Shown here piece by piece: positions 16,901-22,951 of a DNA stretch of 64,000 nt. The notes under the pieces are model-generated. The model was not told the origin of the DNA. It made no database searches and worked only from the letters and a program-made list of their open reading frames with translations. The DNA comes from Bifidobacterium saguinibicoloris (GTDB lineage Bacteria > Actinomycetota > Actinomycetes > Actinomycetales > Bifidobacteriaceae), in contig NZ_JAHBBF010000010.1 in assembly GCF_019331725.1 (NCBI RefSeq), positions 1 to 64,000 of the forward strand. Direction: 5' to 3'. How positions within the stretch are numbered: the stretch's first letter is position 1; each line of letters starts with the position of its first letter. The position numbers were made by a program, and so were the translations under genes.

Positions 16901-17488
16901 ACCGTCAAGGACGATGCGACGCCGGATCCGGACCCGGATAAGCCGGATCCGGATAAGCCCGACCCGTCCGACAAGGACACGACCGCGCCGGTGTTCACGG
17001 GCGTGGATGACGCGACCATCGAGGTCGGCGCGGCGTTCGATCCGCTCGCCGGCGTCAGTGCCAAGGACGACGTGGACGGCGACCTGACCGGCTCGATCAC
17101 CGTTGAGGGCGCGGTGGATACCGCCACCGCCGGCGAATACCGGCTGACCTACACCGTGTCCGACAAGGCCGGCAACAAGGCCACCGCGAAGCGCACCGTC
17201 ACCGTCAAGGCGAAGGACGGGCAGTCCGGGACGGATCCGGATCCGGATAAGCCCGGTACGGATAAGCCCGGTACGGATAAGCCCGGTACGGACAATCCCG
17301 GTACGGACAACCCCGGCGGTGGGGCCGGTTCGGGTTCGGATGGGAAGACCGACACCGGTAAACGTCCGGCCGGCCTGTCCAGGACCGGCGCGTCCGTGAT
17401 GGGTGTTGCGGCGTTCGTGCTGGCTGCGCTCGCCGTTGGCGGTGCCGCGTTGGCGGTGCGTCGCCACGGTCGTGATCGACTGGGCTGA
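10925..17488 (+). CDS. Giant wall-anchored protein with divergent GH53 galactanase domain
   Basis: A 2,187-residue protein from the ATG at 10925, which begins a clear signal peptide (MSRKAIGVIAAAATALAM...). No ribosome site precedes it. Two N-terminal carbohydrate-binding-like modules (about 40-310) lead to a GH53-like barrel (about 320-760): GADVSFLPVIEDKGGKYF, PSFHYSDSW, TGNEQDGG with candidate acid/base Glu532, VEAGYSFT with candidate nucleophile Glu635, and YYWETDWIP. Then four Big_2 Ig repeats, a concanavalin-like segment (about 1240-1460), Ig-like domains, a CBM61-like module (NGGFENDLDSW), Big_3, a DUF5011-type domain, a DKPGT repeat stalk, and LSRTG with a membrane anchor. Likely a second, long-reach endogalactanase; exact specificity unknown. 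Confidence 0.85.
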   Translation: MSRKAIGVIAAAATALAMLAVGTAANANADVTNTAAGATVRPVDNMGFESGLDGWTAKGDVQTVEGGASEGDHYADLAAGASITRTITGIPQGSYSLNLNVKGSASRNTANLTVSDTGGPNSVLKLDAYLKAGQWTATSHRNVLVYNGQMTVTITAGGSALAVDALNLQLDSDDSNTVSNWDFEQGTDGWTTTGDVTVADKTDADTGSKAMRLGAGATLAQTVKVTPNTKYVLTARTKVARQDTFSTETHSNWRGQDGLLVNRESTGDRINIGVKGADGTVLRQAPSGTTGYSLVSVVFTTGNTDEVTVYANTVHDEAYTKSVTLHNSKGTYVEDPWTGNGQDGAWVDNLDLFAMHDANVAKGADVSFLPVIEDKGGKYFANGVQQDCLNILANHGVNSITNMIFVQAGNDTYTSTANPQKMYQSWNGPDGNPMPYRMVQGGYFDKEHSAELGVRATELGMSYLPSFHYSDSWISAAKAYTPLEWLNKAYDGTYSNSDLKHMKAIVYNYVHDFMTELVDRHVNLAGVKTGNEQDGGLIRPVAQGATSEGHAAIITASYEAIKDVAPGIPTYVHTNNGYDPTYAFNLYEGLSANGAEYDGEAHSLYGGRSSGNIIKFSNAMNTSDAHCRHDYVNVEAGYSFTRYKATFDQQTSQMTQAAYDGSPNGQYNWLLDYMQAPLDAANPYGRTRGFYYWETDWIPTPGAASADGSSADVNQRIMFNNGDPNIKEMGSAEAGKAGDMMDSMYAYLIRGVAKTKTADVTTPLSNDNGYADGRYEVTPAKATAIGFDESELTLTAGGMSRRLQPTVQPTGAVLSDDAIAYGSSDPSVATVSPQGFVTGVKAGTATVTATIGGAKATARVTVKDATEASADDLTVTVGGKQVHDGDVVAAKALDHVDMSAALADGVSDRSVAFTSSDTDVATFFGETWQTAKGRMEQRVDDGSVVQLDVKNAGSTKVTVTSADGKASLTFTVDATKTPVESVTLDKTDPITLSHGRSTQLKATVNPKDATLYKVTWSSSDPDAVSVDQDGNVTAVGEGDATVTVTSDDNPDAKASVLVHAVPVQVEGVSLGRDRLTLQQGSAKRLDVLVTPDDADDKSVTWKSDDPSIASVAADGTVTGHAIGETTVTVTTVNGGYTDSLVVKVQKDAVAATGVTLDRHEVWLKSDAFSEQPDGKTATVQLTAAVTPDDATETDVDWTSSDESVATVNAFGIVTAVKPGVAVITATTKDGKHSDKATVYVPTVSESFDNRDAGSNAGFGRFANYGGQLGAKVVDGSVDSDDASGHVLEISGGGSGGRATSKTFATAVSNDKVVFDADWNVGAPAGSKGAFLTLVDGSNHRYLSLQTNAGTELVYATGGQSSTKDTNSPLTDATAVGSGFDKNDTWYNVHVELDFAARKITFTVTSKSDAKLTATHTVPFAEGVDYDGSLAGIQLWGTRGAGTLNWTTRLDNLAVYAAQPTASAVKPSATTVKLVPIKDTLSATRKVTATVEPAGYSQDVTYTSLNPDIITVSADGVIAPVTYYDGLDAVKPAKATVRVASKQSPNVYADIAVEITNTPGASEFFVVTDGDGNDLTGGKANLNVGDTLALTAKSTGGDGDVLLKSVEWTTNAPKVAQVDKTTGVVKALAGGTATIHVKATLYNSDKPLEADVEVTVTGDAPAAADGIAVTKQPAKTAYVIGDRLDTTGLEVSETVGGKTLGTLADDQYEVSGFDADLPGDKTVTVTSKAADTAGKTATFTVTVTDPTLPGDNLLANGGFENDLDSWTPTWNQKQGSVRVKAQNKANNLHEGKKSLDAWNASAMDFTMEQQVTGLAEGWYVFSGWLTGDTGKNDDIRLYAKSVDGSPLGDAVRAELPGQVNGGYEWKNPTMQPVHVGEDGVVTVGFSVKQDGGGWAVLDDFSLVRVDAPDSAVTGLTLVSGPTKTEYAKGEELSTDGIAVRRLLEGGTTAPLSATDGELTYSGYDPSKPGTQTVTVSMAVGGDAKHVVSATFEVTVKDDATPDPDPDKPDPDKPDPSDKDTTAPVFTGVDDATIEVGAAFDPLAGVSAKDDVDGDLTGSITVEGAVDTATAGEYRLTYTVSDKAGNKATAKRTVTVKAKDGQSGTDPDPDKPGTDKPGTDKPGTDNPGTDNPGGGAGSGSDGKTDTGKRPAGLSRTGASVMGVAAFVLAALAVGGAALAVRRHGRDRLG
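17246..17316 (+). repeat. 15-bp tandem repeat encoding a DKPGT/DNPGT stalk
   Basis: The unit GATAAGCCCGGTACG is repeated three times exactly and then continues as GACAATCCCGGTACG variants, about 4.7 units in total. It encodes Asp-Lys-Pro-Gly-Thr repeats just before the sorting signal, a wall-spanning spacer whose length may vary between strains. Confidence 0.85.
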
Positions 17489-17520
17489 TCGGCGGATGGG
17501 CTGATCGGCGACTGGGCTGA
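17481..17520 (+). repeat. 16-bp tandem repeat after the giant gene
   Basis: TGGGCTGATCGGCGGA is followed by TGGGCTGATCGGCGAC and a partial third unit. It straddles the stop codon of the giant gene. No function is apparent. Confidence 0.6.
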
Positions 17521-17561
17521 CAGTCGCCGGGCCCATTGCCGATTCGCTCCGGCACTGATAT

Positions 17562-17605
17562 GACGGTCCGTTTCACGGGGAGGAGTCTCCGCGAAACGGG
17601 CCGTC
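17562..17605 (+). terminator. Long hairpin after the giant gene
   Basis: GACGGTCCGTTTC pairs with GAAACGGGCCGTC. Compared with the copy at 10361 the right arm has one A-to-G change that keeps pairing through a G-U wobble. The duplicated hairpin marks the ends of both GH53-type genes. Confidence 0.8.
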
Positions 17606-17619
17606 ATCATATGTCCGTG

Positions 17620-17683
17620 TCGTTTCGCTGGGGAGCCATTCCGCGAAGCAGGCTGGCGGATTGTTGACTGGTTGTTTCGCCAA
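17620..17683 (+). repeat. GTTTCGCT-52 intergenic repeat, copy C
   Basis: GTTTCGCT at 17622 and GTTTCGCC at 17674 are 52 bases apart; the interior contains GAAGCAGGCTGGCGGATTG, close to copy B. Confidence 0.7.
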
Positions 17684-17753
17684 TGGGGTGCTGGCAGGCG
17701 CTGACCGTCCGATGCAGTACAGTCATATGCAGCACAAGACCTAAGGAGCTCTC

Positions 17754-18608
17754 ATGACCACCATCCATGTGCCTCGCATCACCCTCAACGACGGACATCT
17801 CATCCCGCAGATCGGTCTCGGCGTGCTACGCATCGACGACGACGGCGTCACGCCCGTCGTCGAAAGCGCGCTTGAAGCGGGCTACCGCCACATCGACGGC
17901 GCCGCCGGCTACAACAACGAGGCCGGCGTGGGCCTCGCGCTCGCCGCCACCGGCTACAACACGGGCGAGAAGCGCAAGGAGCTGTGGCTCACCACCAAGC
18001 TGCGCGACTCCCAGCAGGGCTACGATTCCGCACTCAAGGCGTTCGATGACTCCCTCGCCAAACTCCAGGTGGACTACGTCGACATGTACATGATCCACTG
18101 GCCCACCCCGTTCGACTGGCGCAGCGGCGAGACCTGGAAGGCGTTCACGAAGCTCCGTGAGGAGGGGCGTGTGAAGACCCTCGGCGTGTGCAACTTCCTG
18201 CCCGAGCATCTCGAGCGTCTGCATGAGGAGACCGGCGAATGGCCGTCGGTCGACCAGATCGAGCTGCACCCCACGTGGCAGCAGCGCGAGGTCGTCGCGT
18301 TCTGCAAGGCGCATGGCATCGCCGTCGAAGCCTACTCGCCGATGGCGCGCGGCGCCGACCTCAACGCAGGCGACGGCACCATCGAACGCATCGCCGAAGC
18401 GCACGGCGTCACCCCGGCGCAGGTGATCCTGCGCTGGCACATCGAGAACGGCACCATCATCATCCCCAAGTCCGTGCATGCGGACCGTCAGAAGCAGAAC
18501 CTCGACTTGTTCGGCTTCGTGCTCGAGCCCGAGGAGCACGCCGCCATCGACGAGCTCGACGGCCCGACCCGCGCCGGCCACGATCCGCTCACCTTCACCT
18601 ACGCGTGA
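17754..18608 (+). CDS. Aldo/keto reductase
   Basis: A 284-residue cytoplasmic NADPH-dependent reductase of the 2,5-diketo-D-gluconate reductase-like group. It has the family signature GYRHIDGAAGYNNEAGVG with the catalytic Asp and Tyr, the Lys in LWLTTKL, the His in YMIHWPTP, and IIPKSVHADR in the cofactor-binding C-terminus. AAGGAG lies five bases before the ATG; TACAGT (17718-17723) is a possible -10. It is a single gene after the galactan locus with no evident pathway link. Substrate unknown. Confidence 0.9.
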   Translation: MTTIHVPRITLNDGHLIPQIGLGVLRIDDDGVTPVVESALEAGYRHIDGAAGYNNEAGVGLALAATGYNTGEKRKELWLTTKLRDSQQGYDSALKAFDDSLAKLQVDYVDMYMIHWPTPFDWRSGETWKAFTKLREEGRVKTLGVCNFLPEHLERLHEETGEWPSVDQIELHPTWQQREVVAFCKAHGIAVEAYSPMARGADLNAGDGTIERIAEAHGVTPAQVILRWHIENGTIIIPKSVHADRQKQNLDLFGFVLEPEEHAAIDELDGPTRAGHDPLTFTYA

Positions 18609-18675
18609 TGCATCATTCACCTCCGTGCGCCCCGGTCCCGTCCGGGGCGCACGTCGTTCAGGACACCTCTACGCC

Positions 18676-18690
18676 TACAGTCAAGGAACC
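18676..18690 (+). promoter_or_regulatory. -10 box immediately before the HNH nuclease gene
   Basis: TACAGT (18676-18681) lies nine bases before the ATG at 18691, so the transcript would be leaderless or nearly so. The intervening CAAGGAACC contains an AAGGA that could also act as a ribosome site. Confidence 0.45.
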
Positions 18691-19527
18691 ATGCCCCGTA
18701 ACTCGCGTAATTACCGCAACTCCTACCGTTCCCGCAGTTCCCGCAGCCGCGGCACGTACGGTTCGTACGGCCCGCGCGGCGGTCGCACGCATTTCCGCCG
18801 TCGCCGCTTCACCGGCACGAGCCTGACGGAACGGCTGCTCATCCTGCTCGTCATCGCCGTCATCGCGGGCGTGAGCGCCGGCATCGGGCTGCCGAAGATC
18901 AGCCCGACCCTCGCCAAGGTGACGGGGGAGACGGCGGCGTCCGGCCCCGCCGTCGACGTGCTGAACACGCTCGCCGTGGACGACGGACAGAACGCGTCCG
19001 GCTACGACCGCGACGCGTTCGGCTATCGCGAGACCGACGACGACGGCAACGGCTGCGACATCCGCGAGGACATCCTCGCACGCGACCTCAAGGACGTCAC
19101 GTTCAAAGGCCTGACCGGACATGACGCATGCACGGTGAAATCCGGTACGCTCGACGATCCATACACCGGCAAGACCATCCGATTCACGCGCGGCGTGCAC
19201 ACGTCCACCGCCGTGCAGATCGACCACGTGGTGGCGTTGGAGAACGCGTGGCAGTCCGGCGCGCGCGACTGGGACACGGCGAAACGCTACCGGTACGGCA
19301 ACGACCCGTACAATCTGCTCGCCGTGGACGGTCCGGCCAACCAGGAGAAGGGGTCGGCTTCGGCCGCGTACTGGCTGCCGACGAACGGCGACTACCGTTG
19401 CGATTACGTGGCGCGTCAGATCGGCGTGAAGGCCAAGTACGGCCTGTCCGTCACGACCGCCGAGAAGGATGCGATGCTCGCCGTGTTGCACGGCTGCCCT
19501 GGCGAGGAGGTCCCGAAGGACCGGTGA
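18691..19527 (+). CDS. Membrane-anchored HNH nuclease (DUF1524/GmrSD C-terminal type)
   Basis: A 278-residue protein. Residues 1-45 are rich in Arg, Ser, Tyr and Gly (SRNYRNSYRSRSSRSRG), followed by one membrane segment (about 48-68), then an extracellular domain. The C-terminal half carries the DUF1524-type His-Asn nuclease core: QIDHVVALENAWQSGA, RYGNDPYNLLAV, NQEKGSASAAYWLP and a final cysteine-containing helix. Such proteins are often annotated as surface or secreted nucleases; a role in nucleotide scavenging or competition is inference. Flanked by unrelated genes. Confidence 0.82.
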   Translation: MPRNSRNYRNSYRSRSSRSRGTYGSYGPRGGRTHFRRRRFTGTSLTERLLILLVIAVIAGVSAGIGLPKISPTLAKVTGETAASGPAVDVLNTLAVDDGQNASGYDRDAFGYRETDDDGNGCDIREDILARDLKDVTFKGLTGHDACTVKSGTLDDPYTGKTIRFTRGVHTSTAVQIDHVVALENAWQSGARDWDTAKRYRYGNDPYNLLAVDGPANQEKGSASAAYWLPTNGDYRCDYVARQIGVKAKYGLSVTTAEKDAMLAVLHGCPGEEVPKDR

Positions 19528-19572
19528 CGCCGCACGTCGCGTCGCGTCGTGCGATGTGCGATGGTCCGTCGG

Positions 19573-19602
19573 TTGCGTCCGGTAACACGGGTGCGCTATA
19601 CC
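19573..19602 (+). promoter_or_regulatory. Promoter of the Nramp transporter gene
   Basis: TTGCGT (19573-19578), an 18-base spacer and TATACC (19597-19602) precede a GAGGGG ribosome site at 19618-19623. Confidence 0.5.
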
Positions 19603-19631
19603 GTTGCGCGGATACATGAGGGGATGTGGAC

Positions 19632-21122
19632 GTGCAGAAGCAACAGCAGAGACTGAACGACGACCGTGTGGTGGAAGGCGCCAAGGACACCAACGATCCG
19701 ACCATCGCGAACGCGAGACGTCAGGGCGTGGGCTACGGGCGCGGGCACGCGGTGCGTGCCGCGGCCACGGGGGCCGCCGGTAAAGGCTATGGGCGCCGGC
19801 ACAGCGCGGACAAGCACCGCGACTATGTGCTCGCCGGCGGGCCGGAACGGGTGGAATCGGAGATCGAGAAGGAACGTCAGGCGGCGCGGCATGAGGCCGG
19901 CGTGGTCCGTCACGGGCATTCGCTCGCCAGCATCCTGGGTCCCGCGTTCGTGGCGGCCGTCGCCTACGTGGACCCGGGCAATGTGGCCGCGAACGTCACT
20001 TCCGGCGCACGATACGGCTACCTGCTCGTCTGGGTGCTCGTGGTGGCCAATGCGATGAGCGTGCTCATCCAATACCAGTCCGCGAAGCTCGGCATCGTCA
20101 CCGGCAAATCGCTGCCGGAACTGCTGGGCGAGCGCATGAGCGACGGCGGACGGTTCATGTTCTTCATGCAGGCGGAGGTCATCGCCATCGCCACCGATCT
20201 AGCGGAGCTCATCGGCGGCGCCATCGCGTTGAAGCTGCTGTTCGGCCTGCCGCTGTTCGTGGGCGGTCTGGTCATCGGCGCCGTGTCCACCGTGCTGCTC
20301 ATGTTCGAGGGCGGGCGCACGCACCGCATGTTCGAGAAGATGGTGATCGCGCTGCTGCTCGTCATCACGTTCGGGTTCATCGCTGGACTGTTCATCGCGC
20401 CGCCGAACCCTGTGGACGTGCTGGGCGGCTTGATTCCGCGGTTCACCACCACGGATTCCGTGCTCATGGCCTCGTCCATGCTGGGTGCCACGGTCATGCC
20501 GCACGCCATCTACCTGCATTCCACATTGGTGAACGACCATTACGCGGGCGGTCAGGAGCGGCCCACCACGCGCGAGCTGCTGCACGGTTCGAAGATCGAT
20601 GTGGTGTGGGCGCTGCTGCTCGCCGGCACCGTGAACCTGGCGTTGCTCATCCTCGCCGCGAACTCCCTGTACGGCGTGCAGGGCACCGATTCCATCGAGG
20701 GGGCGCAGCGGGCCATCGTCTCGGTGCTGGGCCCGGTGATCGGCACCATCTTCTCCGTGGGATTGCTTGCCTCCTCGCTGAGCTCCACATCCGTGGGCAC
20801 GTATGCCGGCTCGGAGATCATGCATGGGTTGCTGCGCATCAAGGCACCGATGTGGGCGTGCCGCGTGGTCACGCTCGTGCCGGGGCTCGTGGTGCTCTGG
20901 TTCGCGCCGAACCCCACGGAGGCGTTGGTGATCGGCCAGGTGATTCTTTCAATCGGCATTCCGTTCGCCATCATCCCGCTGCTGCGGTACACGCATGACA
21001 GGAAGCTCATGGGCCGGTACGTGGACGGGCCGGCGAAGCATGCGATCTTCGTGGGTGTGGCCGCGTTGATTGTGGCGTTGAACGTGCTGCTCATCGGGCT
21101 GACGTTCGCCGGCATCGCGTGA
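19632..21122 (+). CDS. mntH: Nramp-family divalent metal transporter
   Basis: A membrane carrier for Mn2+/Fe2+ by proton symport, 496 residues. It has the two diagnostic Nramp motifs: DPGN in YVDPGNVAANV (transmembrane segment 1) and MPH in ATVMPHAIYLHS (segment 6), with about eleven membrane segments. GTG codons at 19626 and 19632 are both in frame; GAGGGG is two bases from the first and eight from the second, so I prefer 19632. The protein is longer than the usual 410-450 because of a roughly 85-residue basic N-terminal extension with GYGRGH and GYGRRH repeats. mntH is the usual symbol; metal preference not shown. Confidence 0.88.
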   Translation: MQKQQQRLNDDRVVEGAKDTNDPTIANARRQGVGYGRGHAVRAAATGAAGKGYGRRHSADKHRDYVLAGGPERVESEIEKERQAARHEAGVVRHGHSLASILGPAFVAAVAYVDPGNVAANVTSGARYGYLLVWVLVVANAMSVLIQYQSAKLGIVTGKSLPELLGERMSDGGRFMFFMQAEVIAIATDLAELIGGAIALKLLFGLPLFVGGLVIGAVSTVLLMFEGGRTHRMFEKMVIALLLVITFGFIAGLFIAPPNPVDVLGGLIPRFTTTDSVLMASSMLGATVMPHAIYLHSTLVNDHYAGGQERPTTRELLHGSKIDVVWALLLAGTVNLALLILAANSLYGVQGTDSIEGAQRAIVSVLGPVIGTIFSVGLLASSLSSTSVGTYAGSEIMHGLLRIKAPMWACRVVTLVPGLVVLWFAPNPTEALVIGQVILSIGIPFAIIPLLRYTHDRKLMGRYVDGPAKHAIFVGVAALIVALNVLLIGLTFAGIA

Positions 21123-21207
21123 TTCGGCGCGGCCTAGGGGCGGCACGGTTCATGGGCCGGATGTGTCACAGGCCGGTGCGGTTCACAGGCCGGATGTCCG
21201 GGGCTTT

Positions 21208-21253
21208 ACGACCGTTGCCCGCCGGCGTGGTTGCGTCGGCGGGCAACGGTCGT
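21208..21253. terminator. Bidirectional terminator hairpin
   Basis: ACGACCGTTGCCCGCCG (21208-21224) pairs perfectly with 21237-21253; the loop is 12 bases. It separates the converging mntH gene and the minus-strand gene ending at 21280. Just upstream (about 21150-21200), GGCCGGATGT-type words recur three times. Confidence 0.85.
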
Positions 21254-21279
21254 ACTTTGTGGTATTGGGCGGACTCCGA

Positions 21280-21723
21280 TCAGGCGGCGGAAGAGGCTTT
21301 CTTGCGGCCGCGGCGCTTCATCGTGCCGGCCACGGCGGCGTCCGCGTCGAAGATGACGGCCTTGTCGTCTGCATGGAACGTGCCGGTGACCTGCTGGTAG
21401 GCGATTTCACCCTCCGGCGCCTCGGACAGTGTGAAGAACTTGGCGAGGGCCGCGATCGGCGCGGAATCCTTGACGTTCACGGAGCTGGCCTGCTTGCCTT
21501 CCGGCTTGCTGAACTTCACCGCGTTCTCCGCCTTGGCGGTGGTGGGGACGATCGCCACCTGACGGGTCTTCTCGTTGACGAGCACCTTCACGTAGGCGGG
21601 GTATCCGAGGATCTCCGCGGTGGCCTTGTTGAAGCGGATGGCGGTGCTGGTGAAGGTCATGACGGTCTTGCCGATCGGCTTGACCAATTGCACTTCCTCG
21701 AATCCCTGCAATGCGGATGCCAT
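21280..21723 (-). CDS. Unrecognised 147-residue protein
   Basis: I do not recognise this family. The start at 21723 (MASALQGFEEV) has GGGAG eight bases upstream; longer in-frame starts run into the A+T-rich promoter region. The protein is soluble with no membrane segment, probably mixed alpha/beta in the first 60 residues (VRFNKAT-like strand, VKVLVNEKTRQVAIVPT), and ends in a basic tail MKRRGRKKASSAA. That tail could bind nucleic acid, which is only a guess. It stands alone between mntH and a divergently placed DUF559 gene. Confidence 0.75.
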   Translation of the reverse strand: MASALQGFEEVQLVKPIGKTVMTFTSTAIRFNKATAEILGYPAYVKVLVNEKTRQVAIVPTTAKAENAVKFSKPEGKQASSVNVKDSAPIAALAKFFTLSEAPEGEIAYQQVTGTFHADDKAVIFDADAAVAGTMKRRGRKKASSAA

Positions 21724-21860
21724 AATAGTCTCCCTGATTGTTTGTCTATTTCCTGAGTAATTACAAGGATAATTGTATATCAGATGATGGCATATATGGA
21801 TGGAATATTGTCTGTTAAATACATGGTTTTTGTCTCGTGTATTCAGTGCTAACGGGTGGG
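21724..21860 (-). promoter_or_regulatory. A+T-rich promoter region of the 147-residue protein gene
   Basis: This stretch is far richer in A+T than its surroundings. Read on the minus strand it offers TTAACA, a 16-base spacer and TATATG, and nearer the gene TATACAAT. Either could be the promoter. The contrast with the flanking GC-rich DNA suggests a strong or recently acquired promoter. Confidence 0.45.
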
Positions 21861-21985
21861 TATTTAAGGGGCGGTGTCTCCGGGGGGTGGTGCCTTCGAG
21901 GCACATGGCATCCGGTTCAGGCCGTCAACCGAATTGTGAAGATTTACGAGGGCTCTATCCACATTCGTTGAAATCATCATGATGG

Positions 21986-22951
21986 ATGGCGGCGAACCGA
22001 TACGGTCCGAATATGGATGACATGAACACCGTCGATGCTGCGGCGTCGATGCAGGAGAGCCTGGCGCAGCGCAAGCGCGAGGTCACAAGGCTGTGCGTCG
22101 AGGAGGCGATGCGTCTCGACCGGCGGCTGCTGTTCGGCATGACCACATCGCTGATGCTGCAGCAGGTGCCGGTGCCGGCGAGTTTCGACCTCGACCCGCG
22201 GATGCTGCACACGGTGTCAAGCTCGGAGCGGCGCAGGAACCGGGTAAGGACGCCGTACGCCCAGGCGCACGTATGGAAGGGCGTCGGCGATGACGCCATC
22301 GTGAGGATCAACCGGCACGTCTACGCGCTGGATCTGTTTCAGACGTGGGCGCAGATGGCGGTCCATGTCTCCCTTGAAGACCTGATCGTTCTCGGTGATT
22401 CCGTGGTCGAGGCCAAGCGGCTGGCCGCCCATGATGCCGACGCTGGTGATGCGCATCGGTCGTTCGTGACGTTGGTCGACGGCATGACGCAATTCAACGG
22501 CATCGCGAGGTGCCGGCTCGCATTGCCGTTGATCATGCCGAACGTGGCGTCGCCGCAGGAATCGCGCGGTCATCTCATGCTGCGCCGGCATGGCATCCCC
22601 GTGATGCGGACCAATTATGTGGTGCCGGACATGCGGTTCGAATCCGGAGCCGCCATGACCCTGGACATGGCGTGGCCGGAACACCGTGTGGCCGTCGAGT
22701 ATGACGGCGACCAGCATCGCGTGGACAAGCGGCAATGGCGGCGAGACCAGGCGAAGCGCAATCCGTTGCGAGGTCGGGGCTGGATCATTCTGGAGGCGAA
22801 TGCCTCCACGTTCGCCGACGAGGCCTCGCAGGCGGAATTCTCGTTCCATGTCGCCCGGGCCCTTGCGACGCGCGGTGCGGCGTTCGACTTCCATGTCGTC
22901 GCCATGCCGTTGGAACGGTTGTCCAGACTTGCCGCCCGTGCGTTGCGGTGA
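21986..22951 (+). CDS. DUF559 endonuclease-like protein
   Basis: A 321-residue cytoplasmic protein. The C-terminal part (about 215-305) is a DUF559/Vsr-like nuclease fold: DMAWPEHRVAVEYDGDQH, RDQAKRNPLRGRGWIILEA, with the acidic/Asp-Gly-Asp-x-His residues expected of a PD-(D/E)XK core. The N-terminal 200 residues resemble the layout of actinobacterial proteins annotated as AbiEi-antitoxin-like plus DUF559 (HAHVWKG-like strand, helix EDLIVLGDSVV). ATGs at 21986 and 22013 are both possible. Function is unproven; defence, repair or mobile-element housekeeping have all been proposed for the superfamily. Confidence 0.75.
   Translation: MAANRYGPNMDDMNTVDAAASMQESLAQRKREVTRLCVEEAMRLDRRLLFGMTTSLMLQQVPVPASFDLDPRMLHTVSSSERRRNRVRTPYAQAHVWKGVGDDAIVRINRHVYALDLFQTWAQMAVHVSLEDLIVLGDSVVEAKRLAAHDADAGDAHRSFVTLVDGMTQFNGIARCRLALPLIMPNVASPQESRGHLMLRRHGIPVMRTNYVVPDMRFESGAAMTLDMAWPEHRVAVEYDGDQHRVDKRQWRRDQAKRNPLRGRGWIILEANASTFADEASQAEFSFHVARALATRGAAFDFHVVAMPLERLSRLAARALR

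Noticed and set aside
17246..17316. The regular 15-bp repeat as a CRISPR-like array
   Set aside because: The units are contiguous without spacers and keep the reading frame of a DKPGT stalk.
10853..17536. A 2,227-codon open frame antisense to the giant surface gene, and similar very long antisense frames at 4515-7502, 7481-10375, 55167-58523 and 58803-63791
   Set aside because: High-GC genes with G/C at third positions create stop-free antisense frames. These translate to Val/Gly/Arg/His-rich text with no family motif, signal peptide or ribosome site, while the plus-strand frames carry full domain sets.
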